From: Struthio camelus
Lineage: Eukaryota > Chordata > Aves > Struthioniformes > Struthionidae
Reading direction: 5' to 3'
DNA length: 64,000 nt
NCBI RefSeq assembly: GCF_040807025.1
Contig: NC_090954.1
Coordinates: forward strand, 19,100,501-19,164,500
The translations under genes were made by a program, and so were the position numbers. The notes under the pieces were generated by a model. It made no database searches. It was not told where the DNA came from and saw only the letters and a list, made by a program, of their open reading frames with translations. Position 1 is the stretch's first letter; each line of letters starts with the position of its first letter. Shown one piece after another: positions 37,595-49,800 of this stretch.

Positions 37595-37610
37595 TTTATA
37601 AAGATAAACA
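37595..37610 (+). promoter_or_regulatory. FOXI1: TATA-like and forkhead-like motifs upstream of FOXI1
   Basis: TTTATAAAG (37,595-37,603) resembles a TATA box and overlaps GATAAACA (37,603-37,610), which contains a forkhead core ATAAACA. They lie 240-255 bp before the start codon. The true transcription start is unknown, so which role applies cannot be told. Confidence 0.3.
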
Positions 37611-37744
37611 GTTGTAACTTTCATGTTTGGTTGATGTGACATCTATGACTTGCTGGGGCTGCCAGCATTCCAAAAAGGATATCGTCCTCATCTGCAGCCA
37701 CTCAGGGCCATGGGGTGGAGCCTGCAGCATAAGCCGAAACATTT

Positions 37745-37816
37745 ACAGGTGCATAAGTACGTGGGGAAGGGCACAGGTGATGCACCTGTCTCAGGAAAGG
37801 AGGACTAGCACAGGTG
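37745..37816. promoter_or_regulatory. FOXI1: Cluster of four ACAGGTG E-boxes before FOXI1 start codon
   Basis: ACAGGTG occurs at 37,745-37,751, 37,773-37,779 and 37,810-37,816, and its complement CACCTGT at 37,783-37,789. The middle two form a perfect inverted repeat with a 3-bp spacer. CAGGTG is bound by Snail/Slug, ZEB and E-proteins. The cluster ends 34 bp before the ATG, so it lies in the proximal promoter or 5'UTR. Confidence 0.5.
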
Positions 37817-37849
37817 TGTCATAACTCAGTCAGCTGCCTGTTTTAGAGC

Positions 37850-38423
37850 ATGAGCTCCTTTGATCCACAAACGCACTCTCCACCACGCTGCAGCCCACAG
37901 TTTCCAAACATTGGTCAAGAACCTCCGGAGATGAATATCTACTATGAGAACTTTTTCCATCCACAGAACATCCCAAGCCCCCAACGACCTACCACCTTCG
38001 AGACGACGGACTACAATGCTACTCCCAATCCTTACCTCTGGCTAAACGGACCTTCCATTACCCCACCACCATACCTCCCAGGATCCAATGCTAGTCCCTT
38101 CATTCCTCAGTCTTATGGGATGCAAAGGCAGCTTTTGCCCAACGTGCATGGCTTGGGAGGAACTGACCTTGGCTGGCTTCCTCTCCCATCCCAGGAAGAG
38201 CTGATGAAGTTGGTCAGACCACCCTACTCCTACTCTGCGCTTATTGCCATGGCTATCCATGGCGCACCGGAAAAGAGGCTGACTCTCAGTCAGATCTACC
38301 AGTATGTGGCTGACAACTTTCCGTTCTATAACAAAAGCAAAGCTGGCTGGCAGAACTCCATACGGCACAACTTGTCTCTCAACGATTGTTTCAAGAAGGT
38401 GCCCCGAGACGAAGATGATCCAG
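37850..38423 (+). CDS. FOXI1: FOXI1 exon 1 coding part
   Basis: Starts at ATG 37,850 (context gagcATGa, purine at -3) and covers the N-terminal region plus the forkhead up to DEDDP and the first base of Gly192. The donor is gtatag, a weak match to the consensus. Read-through into the intron adds 18 residues and stops at 38,480-38,482, giving a 210-aa product without the second wing. Confidence 0.96.
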
Positions 38424-39973
38424 GTATAGCTTTCCTCCTCCTTTTAAACTTGATTAATTTTAAAATGCCTAAAACGCTGTAAAGAGATACACTAGGCCAG
38501 ATTCAGGGCAAATGCACAGTACCTCCTCTATTTTCATAATGCTGTGCTGGAAGGCACTCATGCATACTTGAGATCTGAATCAATGTTGCTAATAAATCTC
38601 TGCAGGGAAGGGGGTTCTTTACTGCCCTAGGTCTTTCTGAGAACTGATCAATGTGCTGAGCACAAAGCAAGCACAGGAGCAGCCTAACTGAGCGAGACCC
38701 ATTCAAAACCCATTTGGTGTAATGCATATGACTTATGTCTAACTTAACTGAGAATTAATGGAAAGGGGATGAGACAAATTCAGATATATCTGTGAAACTC
38801 AGCAGCTTTAGGGAGTCAACAACAATTCTCGTGAACAGTATGCTTTTGTTTTGTCTGTTTCAAATAGTGTTTTGCTTGGAATCACAGCTCTTCTGTTTCC
38901 AACCGCTGGTCCAATTTGCTGTCAGATTATTCCTTTATTTATTGTCTTCTATCAATAGCTCTTGAGAACCACTGAGAACATTTACGAACAGTTCAATTAC
39001 TCTGCCACAGAGGACCAAAAATCTGGTTCTGTCTTATTAGCCTCTCCTACCCTACTGAATCAGGAGGAGCAGCCCAGAATATGGTTTGATCACTCTGTGC
39101 TGTAAATTCAGAGGACCAGATATAGGCTGAAAACTTCTACTAAAAAAAAAAAAAAAAAGCCCACCAAATTCACTGTGGGTCCACTTGAAGTTTTGGCTGT
39201 GTGCTGTGCTGGAACTATGAGATTCAGCCCAACACTTTACATGCTTCTCTGAATTCAACAGGCTTTCGTGAAATTAAAACATATGTAATCTTTTGCTCTT
39301 GCAATTGTTATGCTTCTTTGAAGAAGTGAGAAAAACGTATTGAAAAGTCCTAGAAAAATGCTCTTTGCTGTTTATGTGCATATCTTTACACTAAAAATGT
39401 GTTTTGTCTCGTTTGACAGGAAAAGGTAATTACTGGACTCTGGACCCAAACTGTGAGAAGATGTTTGACAATGGAAACTTTCGCAGGAAGAGGAAAAGGA
39501 AGTCTGATATGGGGACCAGTGCTGCTCCTCTTGCATCTGAGAAATCTGAGGATAGTGCCCTGACTGGCAGCCCCAAAGCTGTAGAGCATCAGGATATCTT
39601 GGAAAACTCATCACCCGGGACTGACAGTTCCCCTGAGAAACGATCTCCACCTCCGTCTTCCAGTAGTCCCTGCCTCAGTAACTTCCTCTCCAGTATGACT
39701 GCATATGTTAATGGCTCTAATGCAGTGAGCCGATCAGTGCCTTTGGGACTCAACACTGAACCCATTGACAAAATAGGACAGAATATGGTAGGGTTTAATT
39801 CTTATTCCCCACTCTCTAATATCCCCAGTCATGGTGTGGGAGAGTGGTCCAATTCCATGCCTTCCAGCCATCTCGGCTATAGCAACTCAGTGCTCAATCA
39901 GTTTAACACCCATTTTTACAGCAGTATCAGCACAAATAACACCTTATATCCTAGGGAGGGGACAGAGGTTTAA
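37850..39973 (+). CDS. FOXI1: FOXI1, forkhead box I1 transcription factor (375 aa, two exons)
   Basis: FOXI1 is a nuclear winged-helix activator needed for otic/pharyngeal ectoderm and for ionocyte-type cells of inner ear, kidney and airway, where it drives V-ATPase and anion-exchanger genes. The join 37,850-38,423 + 39,420-39,973 encodes 375 residues (human FOXI1 is 378). The N-terminus [20 protein letters not shown] and the C-terminal LYPREGTEV match the mammalian orthologue. The forkhead domain runs from about residue 123 to 217, with recognition helix [15 protein letters not shown] at 169-183 and basic nuclear-localisation run RRKRKRK at 213-219. The tail is Ser/Pro-rich. The only intron splits Gly192 inside the forkhead, as in the FOXI family. 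FOXI2 and FOXI3 are alternatives, but the MSSFD and PREGTEV ends and linkage to DOCK2 favour FOXI1. Confidence 0.97.
38424..39419 (+). other. FOXI1: FOXI1 intron
   Basis: A 996-bp intron, gtatag to tgacag. It contains an A run near 39,142-39,158. No coding signal besides the read-through described for exon 1. Confidence 0.93.
39420..39973 (+). CDS. FOXI1: FOXI1 exon 2 coding part
   Basis: Completes Gly192 and reads [20 protein letters not shown], then RRKRKRKSD and the transactivation tail, ending LYPREGTEV with TAA at 39,971-39,973. Preserved tail blocks include [20 protein letters not shown] and [10 protein letters not shown]. Confidence 0.97.
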
Positions 39974-40461
39974 ATAAAGGAGGATTGTAAGACAGTGAAG
40001 TTATGGGTATTTAAAAGAGGAAATGTTCTGTGGGCAGATGATTAGTGTTAGCCTGTTGTCTCTGGGACCTACATTGCATTCTGCCTTCTGACAGCCCCAC
40101 AGTTGTTACTGATTAAACTTAAACAAATCACAAGCACTCCACATTTGGTAGCTCCACATAAAATTTTGGGGATCATAACAGTAGTGAAGAGTTCTCCTGG
40201 AAGACAGTGTACGTTCTGCTCCCAACCATGCTCTCCTGTGGATGTTCTTGAAGAGTTAATGTTTGCCTTTAAGCCTAAAACTTTCTGGCACGGTACTAAT
40301 ATTGCTATGATGCTTTTAAAGTGCTAATATATATGTGGTTATACCTCTAAATATCCCTTCTTGCTGACATAGGCTGTCTATGCTAGACATGTTTGACAAG
40401 TTTTTATTTAGACAAAGCTATTCCAAGACATTGAAATTTGCAATACTCCACCAGTATCTAT

Positions 40462-40467
40462 AATAAA
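40462..40467 (+). terminator. FOXI1: Possible proximal FOXI1 poly(A) signal
   Basis: AATAAA about 490 bp after the stop codon, in tataataaagtagtg. No clear GT-rich element follows closely, so it is weaker than the site at 41,366. Confidence 0.3.
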
Positions 40468-41365
40468 GTAGTGAATAACAATCAACACTTGAAGGGCAAA
40501 TGCTGTCCTTGTGTGCAGCAGCATTAGAGAAAACCATCAGCTAAATTCTGATCTCCTTTCAACCCCAAGGGGAATACAATCGCGAAGCAGGCTGGCATCA
40601 TCAAGGACATAACATTCATTTTGAAACTGAGGGGAAACAAAACAAAGCATAATGGAACTGCCCTTCTGCTGGTGCAATCCAATCTTACTGTTTTCAATTC
40701 TAAATACAGGGTCAAATTTTGTTTGCTTTACACACACAAATCAATTCATCTAGGGAAAACAGGTTCTGCCCTGAATATATATATGTATTTTATAAACATT
40801 CAAAAATACATGTGTTCTCTGGGAAGAAAACACAATTGTTCTAGCTTAAATTTCTAGATAAATTATTTGTACTGAATAACAAATTTGAACGTTGAACAGA
40901 GGGAAGAAAGGGGAGCTACACACTTTATCTGAGTTTCAATTCCAAAGACTGCATTTTTCAAAGCATCGATTGCAGATACTGGAAAAAATCTCTGTACTGT
41001 ATTTTTTTTTCTTTTTGGTAAAAGCCTGTGCAATTGTCTTGTCCTTGTGTAAATTCTAGGAATAATGCTTATTTTTCCTGCACTATGCTGTAGCCACAAA
41101 CAAAATTCCAAAACAGATATAACTTTTTTTTTTTTCAAACCAAGACTTAAATCAAGTTCCACATTCATGTAAGAATAATTTCTCACACTGGATAGCCTGC
41201 AGCGTACATAGAAAGCAAGTTTAACTGTTCACAGCTGTGCACCAACCAGACTTCTAGAACGATGGAAAACATTAATGTACTGTAATAGCTACCACTTTGT
41301 CTTGATTTTTTTTTTAAACTCTACATGTATACAGTTTTGTTACGGGCTGCCCCAGAAGCATTTTT

Positions 41366-41371
41366 AATAAA
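41366..41371 (+). terminator. FOXI1: FOXI1 polyadenylation signal (AATAAA)
   Basis: AATAAA in tttttaataaagcat, followed after 16 bp by a (GT)12 tract that would serve as the GU-rich downstream element. It is the best-formed signal after FOXI1. Confidence 0.6.
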
Positions 41372-41387
41372 GCATTTGTATAGAAAA

Positions 41388-41411
41388 GTGTGTGTGTGTG
41401 TGTGTGTGTGT
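41388..41411 (+). repeat. (GT)12 microsatellite
   Basis: Twenty-four bases of uninterrupted GT immediately after the probable FOXI1 poly(A) signal. Confidence 0.97.
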
Positions 41412-41828
41412 AATATACTTTTCATGCCTTTAAAAGTCATCTTAATAGTTTATCGTGTGCAGTTTACCTGAGAAAAAGTAATATATTATTCACATAATGT
41501 CAGAATGTGAAACAGCTTATGTCTAGGCAACAAAATTTGCATGCCTGAGGAACATAATTTATATAATTGGCTGCTATTATGCAAAATACTGTCACTAAGT
41601 CGATATTGTCCCTATATATTCCCTGCTGGAGCTAAGTGCTGCCGACGATTTAAAATTCCAGAAACCACTCTTATTTTTTCACAAGCTAATTGGCCAAAAG
41701 ATGACTGCAATCTTTTCTACATTCTTTTGTGTTTAGAGTTTTTCTCTATGGAACCAGCCTTGACTGTTTTAGTTTTGTACCCACTATGGTAAGTTTTGGC
41801 TTAGAAGTTGAAACCTAAGTAGTTGCTC

Positions 41829-41834
41829 AATAAA
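41829..41834 (+). terminator. FOXI1: Possible distal FOXI1 poly(A) signal
   Basis: AATAAA in ctcaataaaaaataaaatg, followed by ctgctggtgtcc, a modest GT-rich element. It would extend the 3'UTR to about 1.9 kb. Confidence 0.3.
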
Positions 41835-42637
41835 AAATAAAATGACCTTCTGCTGGTGTCCTTCTGCCACAACTATAAGTTCCTCTGAAGTCAGGCACGT
41901 GGTAAGGCCTGAGCTGTAACCCCTGCCCTCAGTATTTTACAGCCCTTCCAAGAATTCCAGCTCGGTAAGTGGGCCATAGCATGGCCTGCAACTCAGCAGC
42001 TGGTAGCATTTCCTACAGAGAGAATTGCTCATGTGACAAGTGAGAAATGCATTGAGTCAGTACTCTTAAGTCTTGGATTCAGCAGAGATTTAAAAAAATT
42101 ACCCAGAAATATAGTTTCTGTGGAGTGTATGGTTCACCAAAATTGATTTGTTTAGGGTTGGCATGGAAAACGTTCCACTGTGGACCTACACAGCAAACGT
42201 GGAGGAAAAAATATGCAATTTATAGCAAGGAGATTGATGTTGCTAAACAACAGCAGGCAGTAGAAAGCAACTCTTTTGCCATTCAGCATTTTGTTTGACC
42301 CTCCCAGCCCCCGCTCCCAAATAGTAAAAGGAAATTGGTAAGTATATAAAAAGACAAGAGGTTGTGCCTCAGTGCTTCCCACACTGCTGTCAATGAAGTA
42401 CCATGCTTGGCCAACAGGTAATGAATAAGTGCTACCAACATGCTAGTTTTTCACAGGCTGAAGCATATTATCTAATGGGTTCCCAGACCACGTGGATTAA
42501 TTAGCTTTTCTGTGACTCTCCCACTGGCTTGACACATCAGCTCAAGTGATGAACCTGGTATGCAAGGAGGAGTGGAAAGGTGTTTGTATGGAAAACTTGA
42601 ACCACTGCTCCTCAAGACAGACCTACTTTGTAACATG

Positions 42638-42670
42638 CACACACACACATATATATGTATATGTATGTAT
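42638..42670 (+). repeat. Compound (CA)6 / TATG-rich microsatellite
   Basis: (CA)6 at 42,638-42,649 passes directly into AT and GTAT repeats to about 42,670. Confidence 0.9.
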
Positions 42671-42921
42671 AAAAAAATAAGGAACACTTGTCTCTCTCAA
42701 TATATATTTTTGTATTTTCCAGAAAGAACGGGCTTTGATAACCAGCCATTTTGATATGTTCCTGGAGCTACTGCACATCAGTCTAGCTTGGAAATACAAC
42801 TGCATGGAAATGTAACTACACTGTTTATAGAAGTAGCTGCGCTCCTCTGCTGAAGGTAATGCTGCTACTCACATATTTTACCGATATGGCAAATACACAG
42901 TTTTCAGAGAGAAAGGCATCT

Positions 42922-42952
42922 GGGTTTGGGGGGGGGGGGGGGGAGGGGAGGG
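42922..42952 (+). repeat. G-rich run with G-quadruplex potential
   Basis: GGGTTT, then a run of 16 G, then AGGGGAGGG. It has four or more G3 tracts with short loops on the + strand, the standard G-quadruplex pattern. Confidence 0.9.
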
Positions 42953-45900
42953 AGCTTGTTTGTTTCTACCTATCCTATTAAACAAACACTTAAACCACTA
43001 CTTCTAACTACAGTATACTTAAAGAACTTCTGGTCTTTACAGACCTATAGGCTGCTTTAGCAACATATTTACTGAAAAGAGAATTTGGGCTTCAAAAACT
43101 CTAGGTAGTTTTATCTGTGCAGATTCTTCATTGGTTATTCCTTTCTTAGAGTATGATTCAGCTGTCTTCACATCCTACTGTGCACAGCGTGTTCCGTGAC
43201 TCAGCAATTATTTGTTCTTGTTTTAGATGTTAAAGTCAGGTCTTAAAGGCTACTCTCATCCCAGCCCAAACACAGTCAGCCCTAAAGAGGTCACAATCGG
43301 TTAGTACTTGTTCTCCCTTTGTCATAATAAAACTTCTGCAAAAATTAGAAGCCTTCAGTGGCATACTGTGTGCTTTGAATAAAGAGAAACAGTTCCTACA
43401 TATGGTTGAGGTGTACCAAAGACCAGCTCCTGAACCCCTGCGGCAGCTTCACCTCCACAGACATCATTAGAAACACCTGCCCTGGGTTCTTATCCTGCAC
43501 TGTCCTTGTTCTGCAAGCAGGGAATCAGCAACTCAATCAGCTTTCAATCTGTTCATTTTAGGTCTGAGACGCAAACCATGTTAAAAATGTGGGGCTCTAC
43601 AGCACAGATCTTGGCAGCCAGAGATTCTTATGTGCCACAGCCTCAGAGTTGTTCACTTAGTCATGGGATCAACTGCAGATCCTGGAGCTCTGCATAACAA
43701 GATGCTTTCATAGCTGAGAACATGGAGCTGAATTTCAGGCTCCTTTGCTCCACAGCAGTCCAGGCAGAGCCCTGTCTGCCACTCAGGAAACTTTGTTAAA
43801 CGTCTAATGCTGCAAACAGAATGTTTTGGGATCAACAAATCTATTTACCAAAAAAACCTGGCCCATTCGATCTAAGCAAAATGAAAACACTATGAGGCAA
43901 GACAAATGTGAGCCTCGCTCATGTGCCAAATTCAAACTAGTTCACTGATCAGATGTCAGGCTGCTTAGGAGAAGAGGCTCCTAAGCACAGAGGCGTAACA
44001 TTAGATGCTAGGTTTGCACTAACAATGAAGATATAATAGAGAGCTGTTAGCAGTCAGGTCAGCCAAATCTCTTGTTGCACTCAACACGCAGGAAATGTCA
44101 TTAACCTGAGTGGCAATTTACACTGTGGTTCTTATTTGTTTTAAGGGCTAAGCCTCTGGTGGAGCTTTTAACTGGATTAGATAAAATAGTCAAGGATCAT
44201 TCTATACTGATATTTACTCTATTAATGATAATAGTTTGCATAGATTATGAATGCAGTGTTTAATATTGACTTTGAAGCTGCCACTCATCACGCCCTCCTG
44301 TAGGTAGTTACTGCCTTTCCCTTTACCTACAATTCTACTTGCACAAATGCTCACGTAGTCTATTCCTTACTTTGATTCAGTGAAAACGAACCAGGCTGGG
44401 CAAAACATGCTACTAAAAATTTCTAATGTTAATCTACATAGTTTGTACTGAACCAAGTTTGGGGTAGTTACAGTGAGAGAAGCTAATGCACAGATGTACT
44501 TTGTCACTGATTGCAAGGCTGGGGGACAGAACCTTTGCCTGTTGGTCAGTGGCACATGACAACAAGTTCACCCTGTCTTGTGAAACCGTTCTGTAACAGG
44601 GCTATTATTATGGCTGGTTAAAGGGGACCTAGTCACCACTGGAAGATGATGTAAATGCCAGAAAGAGGAAAACTTTGGTATGGCTATTAGTTGCTTTCTA
44701 TAAGCAACAGGAGACTTCTAAATCTGTTCAGCATACTAGTGAATGTGCTGAATCCACTGCTCTTGCAATGCTTGGTAAATAGTTAGAAAGGTCAATGTCT
44801 GGTTACTGTTTACCTAGTTTCCAAATGCAGTATGGCTGCCTTAGTTTACTGATCATGTATTAAAAATATTAGAAAAAGAAACTGCAGGGCACTGTGCAAA
44901 ATATGATAATGCCTTGCAAATATCTTGGGTTTCATTCATACGTGTTGTATAGGGTAAGGATTCAAGACTAATATTCTTACAAAATGGAAGAAAAGCAAAG
45001 CTAGACCAGCTTAGAAAACCTCTGGTTTCCCCACAAGGTTGTAAGGTCTACATTTAACTCTAGGACTCTGGAATATCTGGCCTTCTGATATTGCTAAACT
45101 GGGTGAGAGCTTAAGTGCTACTCCTTGTTCTAAGATGATACTGAGACGTTTGGTGCAGCTATCTATCTGTAAAGGAAAACCAAATTCCAGTTCTGCCAGT
45201 ATTTACTTCTCTAGAAAATAACAGTAGGGTCTTTGCCAGATATATTCTGAATTATAATGCACTAGCCTTGCTCTCATAACAGGATACATTATGAAATTCC
45301 TCACTGTTTCACAGTTTAGTCAATAGTCTCTTTGTGGCTTCACGGGACAAACATTCCCAGATTAGGAAAATAATGAACAACTTCTGAGTAGCATTGCCAA
45401 TTAGTGACACTGCCAGCATATGGCACTTCGCAGCTCTCCTTACACCTCTTTCTGATGGAACCTGGAGGCAGATGACCCAGACCTATGTGATTTTTTGCCT
45501 AACTCCCCAGGCCTCAAGATGATTAAGTACAAGTAAAAGCATGCTTCTGGTAACCTTTACCTTTCCCTGCTCTAAAGTTCTGACAACTGTGAGAATCTGT
45601 ATTGCTGTAGTCCTGGAGGTACTGCTAAGTACATTCCATTGTTACCTGTCACATGCTAGAAGCTTGTAGGGCTGTGCATACCTGCACAGAAAGACACTGA
45701 AGTTTTTCTTGTCTGTGTTGTGGTTCCAGCTATAAGGTAGCAGGAACCTTCATCTACCCATAGACCCCTTCCTGAGTGGACCTGCATTATACATTGCCTG
45801 CTGATATCCTCTGTAAATTAATTTTCAAAATAGTTCTCCAAAATCAATTTTTTAATTTCCTGAAATGACAGAACTGCAATCCCAACTGTGCTTTACCCTA

Positions 45901-46899
45901 CACCTTGTTTTTTCTTTTTCTTTTTCTTTTGTTAACATCATAAAGCATTCCTTGCCTAATCTCTTTGCAGCAACTAAAATTTTAGTCCTGTGCAGACTTC
46001 CAGCATATGGTGTCCATTGCTCTTTATGAAGAAAGGCAGCCCTTTGAGTTATACCAGCTCTGTAAGTAGCTAATCCTAATTTCTAACAAATCTTCATGCT
46101 GTTCATTTCCTATTTAAGCTGGTTGGTAAATAATGGTTAATTGTTCCCCTGACAAAGGCTCCTGAAAGAATCTTCTCCCATGGAGCAGTCTTGCAAAATG
46201 CCAAGTACCCCAATTCCCTTCTATTTTAATTGAAACTGGAGAGCTCAGCTGCTTGCCAGCTTGAGCCAATCAGTCGATTGATGTGCCTTGCCCTGCACAG
46301 GACACCAGCATGTGTGCATCTGAACCTCTATCAATGCACTTTGGTTTCAGAAGGCCTCTGCAGTACGCAGCAGTTTAATGGGTTGGGGGTCTAAGGCAGG
46401 GATTAACTGCTGGATTGTATTTCCTGATTTTTCTTTTACAAGAGCATTTGTACATTCCACTCTAAAATTTTTCCTACTTAACTGAAATTTTTCTCCCCTC
46501 GGAGATATAAACACTGTCTTTAGTCAGAAATGACCTTCAGATGAGCAACCTGTTCCTGTTGCCAGCTAAGTCCTTACCCAAATCTCCCATTAAAATTGGT
46601 ACATCGAAAGCAAAAATGTAATTTTGTATTTGTACTGACAGAAACTAAATGAATGGAGAGCTGAAGAATCTTAACAGGTCTCTAAAGCACTGTGGAGTGT
46701 GCGTGCATGCAGTGCAGCATACTCATAATCCTGTTTTACGTTAATAAGATTTGATTTTCAACATTTTCTGCTCCTCCTCTTTTTTCTGCCTTTGCTCCAG
46801 CGACTTTACACCCACTGGCTTTTGGGTTTACAATTTTATGTCTCCAATTGATGTTAGGCATCAGATAGTCTTACCATGCTTGCAAATCAGGTAGGCCAT

Positions 46900-49800
46900 C
46901 TAACTGCTTTAATTTAAATTACCAGCACAAAAATCAAGCCAGATTTGATCTGGTTTTGTATCCTTTTTTTAACATAACAAAACACAATTTTTAACCAATT
47001 GTCATCACTGGCACACTAATCAGCATAGCTGAATAACATAAGCCTGAGTCAATTTTTAAGTTCAACACATGAGTAAACATTAGCATAGCAGGAAACAAAA
47101 ATATTGCTATGGAGATGCTAAATTACATCAGAATCTTTTTGGCTCATGCAGCAATTCTTATATTTTTCCAAAATGCCTGGTAGCTGCCTTCCTTCTGTCC
47201 CTCTACATGTTCTCATTCTGTATTAACTTTTAGTCCAGGTTTAGCAAAGGCAGGCTGACAGCTGCTAACCTGCTCCTCTTAATTCAAAGCAACAAAGCAA
47301 TCGTTGGCATGTAGGCTACTAAGCAGTGCATAGGAAATAAGTACTTTTTACTCCCAGAGTTATAACTTTACTGCTAGAACAGGTGTGCACATGTTACTTG
47401 CAACTCCATGGAATCACATCTCTTTGACAGCTATGGAAAAGAAGGTATTATAGGTATTATTAGTCTCTGAGTTACAAAGATCAGTGTGAAGAGATGGTGA
47501 TGTAATCCTAAACTACTAGAACACCATATAATCAAGCTTCTAATCATTTTGGTCTCAGTTACAAATCTTTGATTCACATACTGGAGTTATCTATGCTGTC
47601 CTTGCAATATCTGAACTTAGCTAATTGCTTTCTAGCTCCCCAGAGGTGTCACCAAATTTTAGTTGATGAGCTATTCTTATTAATATCATGTCCTTAAAAT
47701 GTAACACGGCGTTGCTTTCATCTGTTAAATGGCTATTTATACCAGATGCAACTGCAGTTCAGTGGCAGATGAAGAAATGACTGTGAATGATTTAGATACT
47801 TATTATGGACATGTACGATTGTTATAGTGGACTGAACCAGAACAGACCTATAGTTACTAGGGCAGTGCATTCACACAGCAGCCGAGGCCAAAAGCCACAG
47901 AGGAAGGGACAGGAGACAACCTGTGCAGAATCATCCACATCAGCTTGTACAATGAGAGAACCAGGCATTTTCCTCACAGGAAAATAAGTAGCTTATACAG
48001 CGTAAGCTGGGTGCATTTTAATGGTTATCAAAAAGAATAGTAGAGTCTGACCATTCTCCTTCCTGCTGCAGTTTCTTAATGCTGGATGTAGTCTTTCATT
48101 CCTGCTGAAAGTTTCAGTGGCAACCTGAAGGGAGCCATCTAACCCTAGGATGACAGAAGCTTTCTGCATCTGATGTCTTTTTTACCATTCTTTCACTATG
48201 CAATATACAACTCATGACAAAAACTGTTAGCCAGGTTCTTCAAATATGCTTCAAATATGCATGCTTTGGTTTGGTAACTACCCCAAAGTTATACTAACTT
48301 ACATACTAACAAAGACATACTTAAACCTTAACAGTCATACTACTGCTATCTCTCCAGCTGTCTCTCAGTTACTAGTTCTCCACAATAATTAGTTTCCTCT
48401 GCTTCCGTTCCTCTGGCAGCTTCCAGAAGAGAAATAAGGTAAGTAGGCACCATGCAGGTGTTATGATCAAGCTTTGCATGTGTAGTTCCAAGAGGTGAAC
48501 AGAGCTAGCACTGGGATGCTGATAGTTTCCACGTGGAGCTGTTAGAATCTCTGATGTAACTGCATGTCATGTCAGGAGAGTTTTTCGCCATGTTTGATAT
48601 TGTGTCTAAATAAGCCATGATACCAGCATGTCCAGCTGGACTAGTGATACACTTTTACTCCAGCGATACCACCAGCTGCAGAAGCAATCTGCTCAGCATT
48701 GTAATGCCAAAAAGTTTTCATGGCAACATTGTGTGGATAGTAGCTAATTACATGCTGCCCAGTAAAAAGCTGATGTATACTTTCAGGCAGCGACGTTGAA
48801 AGGAATGGAAAATGTGTGTGTCATCAGAGAAAACTTTTTATACGTTCTGCATATGGGTTCATCTGGGACTCAAATTTTCCTTCTTGTCAAGATGTCCCAC
48901 AAAGCCACGGAGGTTATCTTGACTTCAGAACAATGAGTGCTACAAAGCTGTTGAGTTTATTTCTCTTTGTTGCCTCTGGAGAGATGTGGATTTGCTGTGG
49001 TACCGTATCAGTAGCACAGACCTCTGGGATACTACTGATGTAGTGCCTCACAGCTCAGTGGCTAATTTTTATGCTGTTTGAACAATGTGCTCTGACATGA
49101 ACAGCTTATTGTTTGTTAGTTCATGCCAAGAGCTTTGTGTATGCAAACTTGCATGCAAATCAGGCTTAATTTATTATGTTTCCCTCCAATGAGAGTGGAA
49201 GGAGAAAGAAAACCATTTAGTGCCAGCTATATGTTTTCCTATGAACAAGGGCAGCTATTAAATGATTTATGGGAAGAACGCTAAGAATGCAGTAAGTTCA
49301 AAGAAGGTGGAGCATTATCTTTTTTATCTGCTCACTACACTACAAGTGGGCAGATCTCAGATGATAGGCTTTCAAATCTGTATTCTTTACTCTTACACTC
49401 TTAAAAAAATTAAAAAAAAAAATCCAGCAGTTCTTGCATGGAGGGGAGGAAGGAGAAAGAATGCAGGATTTGATGGTCACTCACTCTTTCTCCCCTGCCT
49501 GTTGCTTTGTAGGCTGCTGCAGGGCACAGTGTAGCTTCAGCTGCAAATAAGCCTTCCCTACCCTAGGCCTGCCACAACTGGGAATAGCCCTACTTAGCTT
49601 AGGTCTAAGGAATTCTCTCAGACCTGATAATATTAGCACTGGAAACAAGTCTTCCTTGGCCAAATTGTGGATGCTTTGGAATGCTCAAACCTCTTTAACC
49701 TCTGAACTTGCATGATGATTTCCCTTCCACAGTGAAATGGGTATCATTTCCACAAAGGCGGGTTGGGGTTTTTTGTTGTTGTTTTTTTTTCAGATGGTGT

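Larger units (their letters stand above)
39974..41390 (+). other. FOXI1: FOXI1 3'UTR
   Basis: About 1.4 kb from the stop codon to the best poly(A) signal at 41,366. It is AT-rich with T tracts at 41,001-41,012 and 41,124-41,136. An AATAAA overlapping the stop codon (39,973-39,978) is too early to be used. The end point is inferred from motifs. Confidence 0.55.
41860..46900. other. FOXI1 downstream intergenic DNA, proximal part
   Basis: No recognisable gene on either strand. It contains a compound CA/TA microsatellite (42,638-42,670), a long G-rich run (42,922-42,952) and a CTTTTT pyrimidine tract (45,908-45,930). ORFs are short and look random. Confidence 0.7.

Noticed and set aside
38042..38368. 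108-codon ORF on the minus strand across FOXI1 exon 1
   Set aside because: It is antisense to a well-conserved forkhead coding exon; its openness follows from codon composition of FOXI1.
39372..39650. Minus-strand ORFs across FOXI1 exon 2
   Set aside because: Shadows of the real coding frame with no independent features.
39973..39978. AATAAA overlapping the FOXI1 stop codon as poly(A) signal
   Set aside because: Use would leave almost no 3'UTR, and better signals with downstream elements exist at 41,366 and elsewhere.
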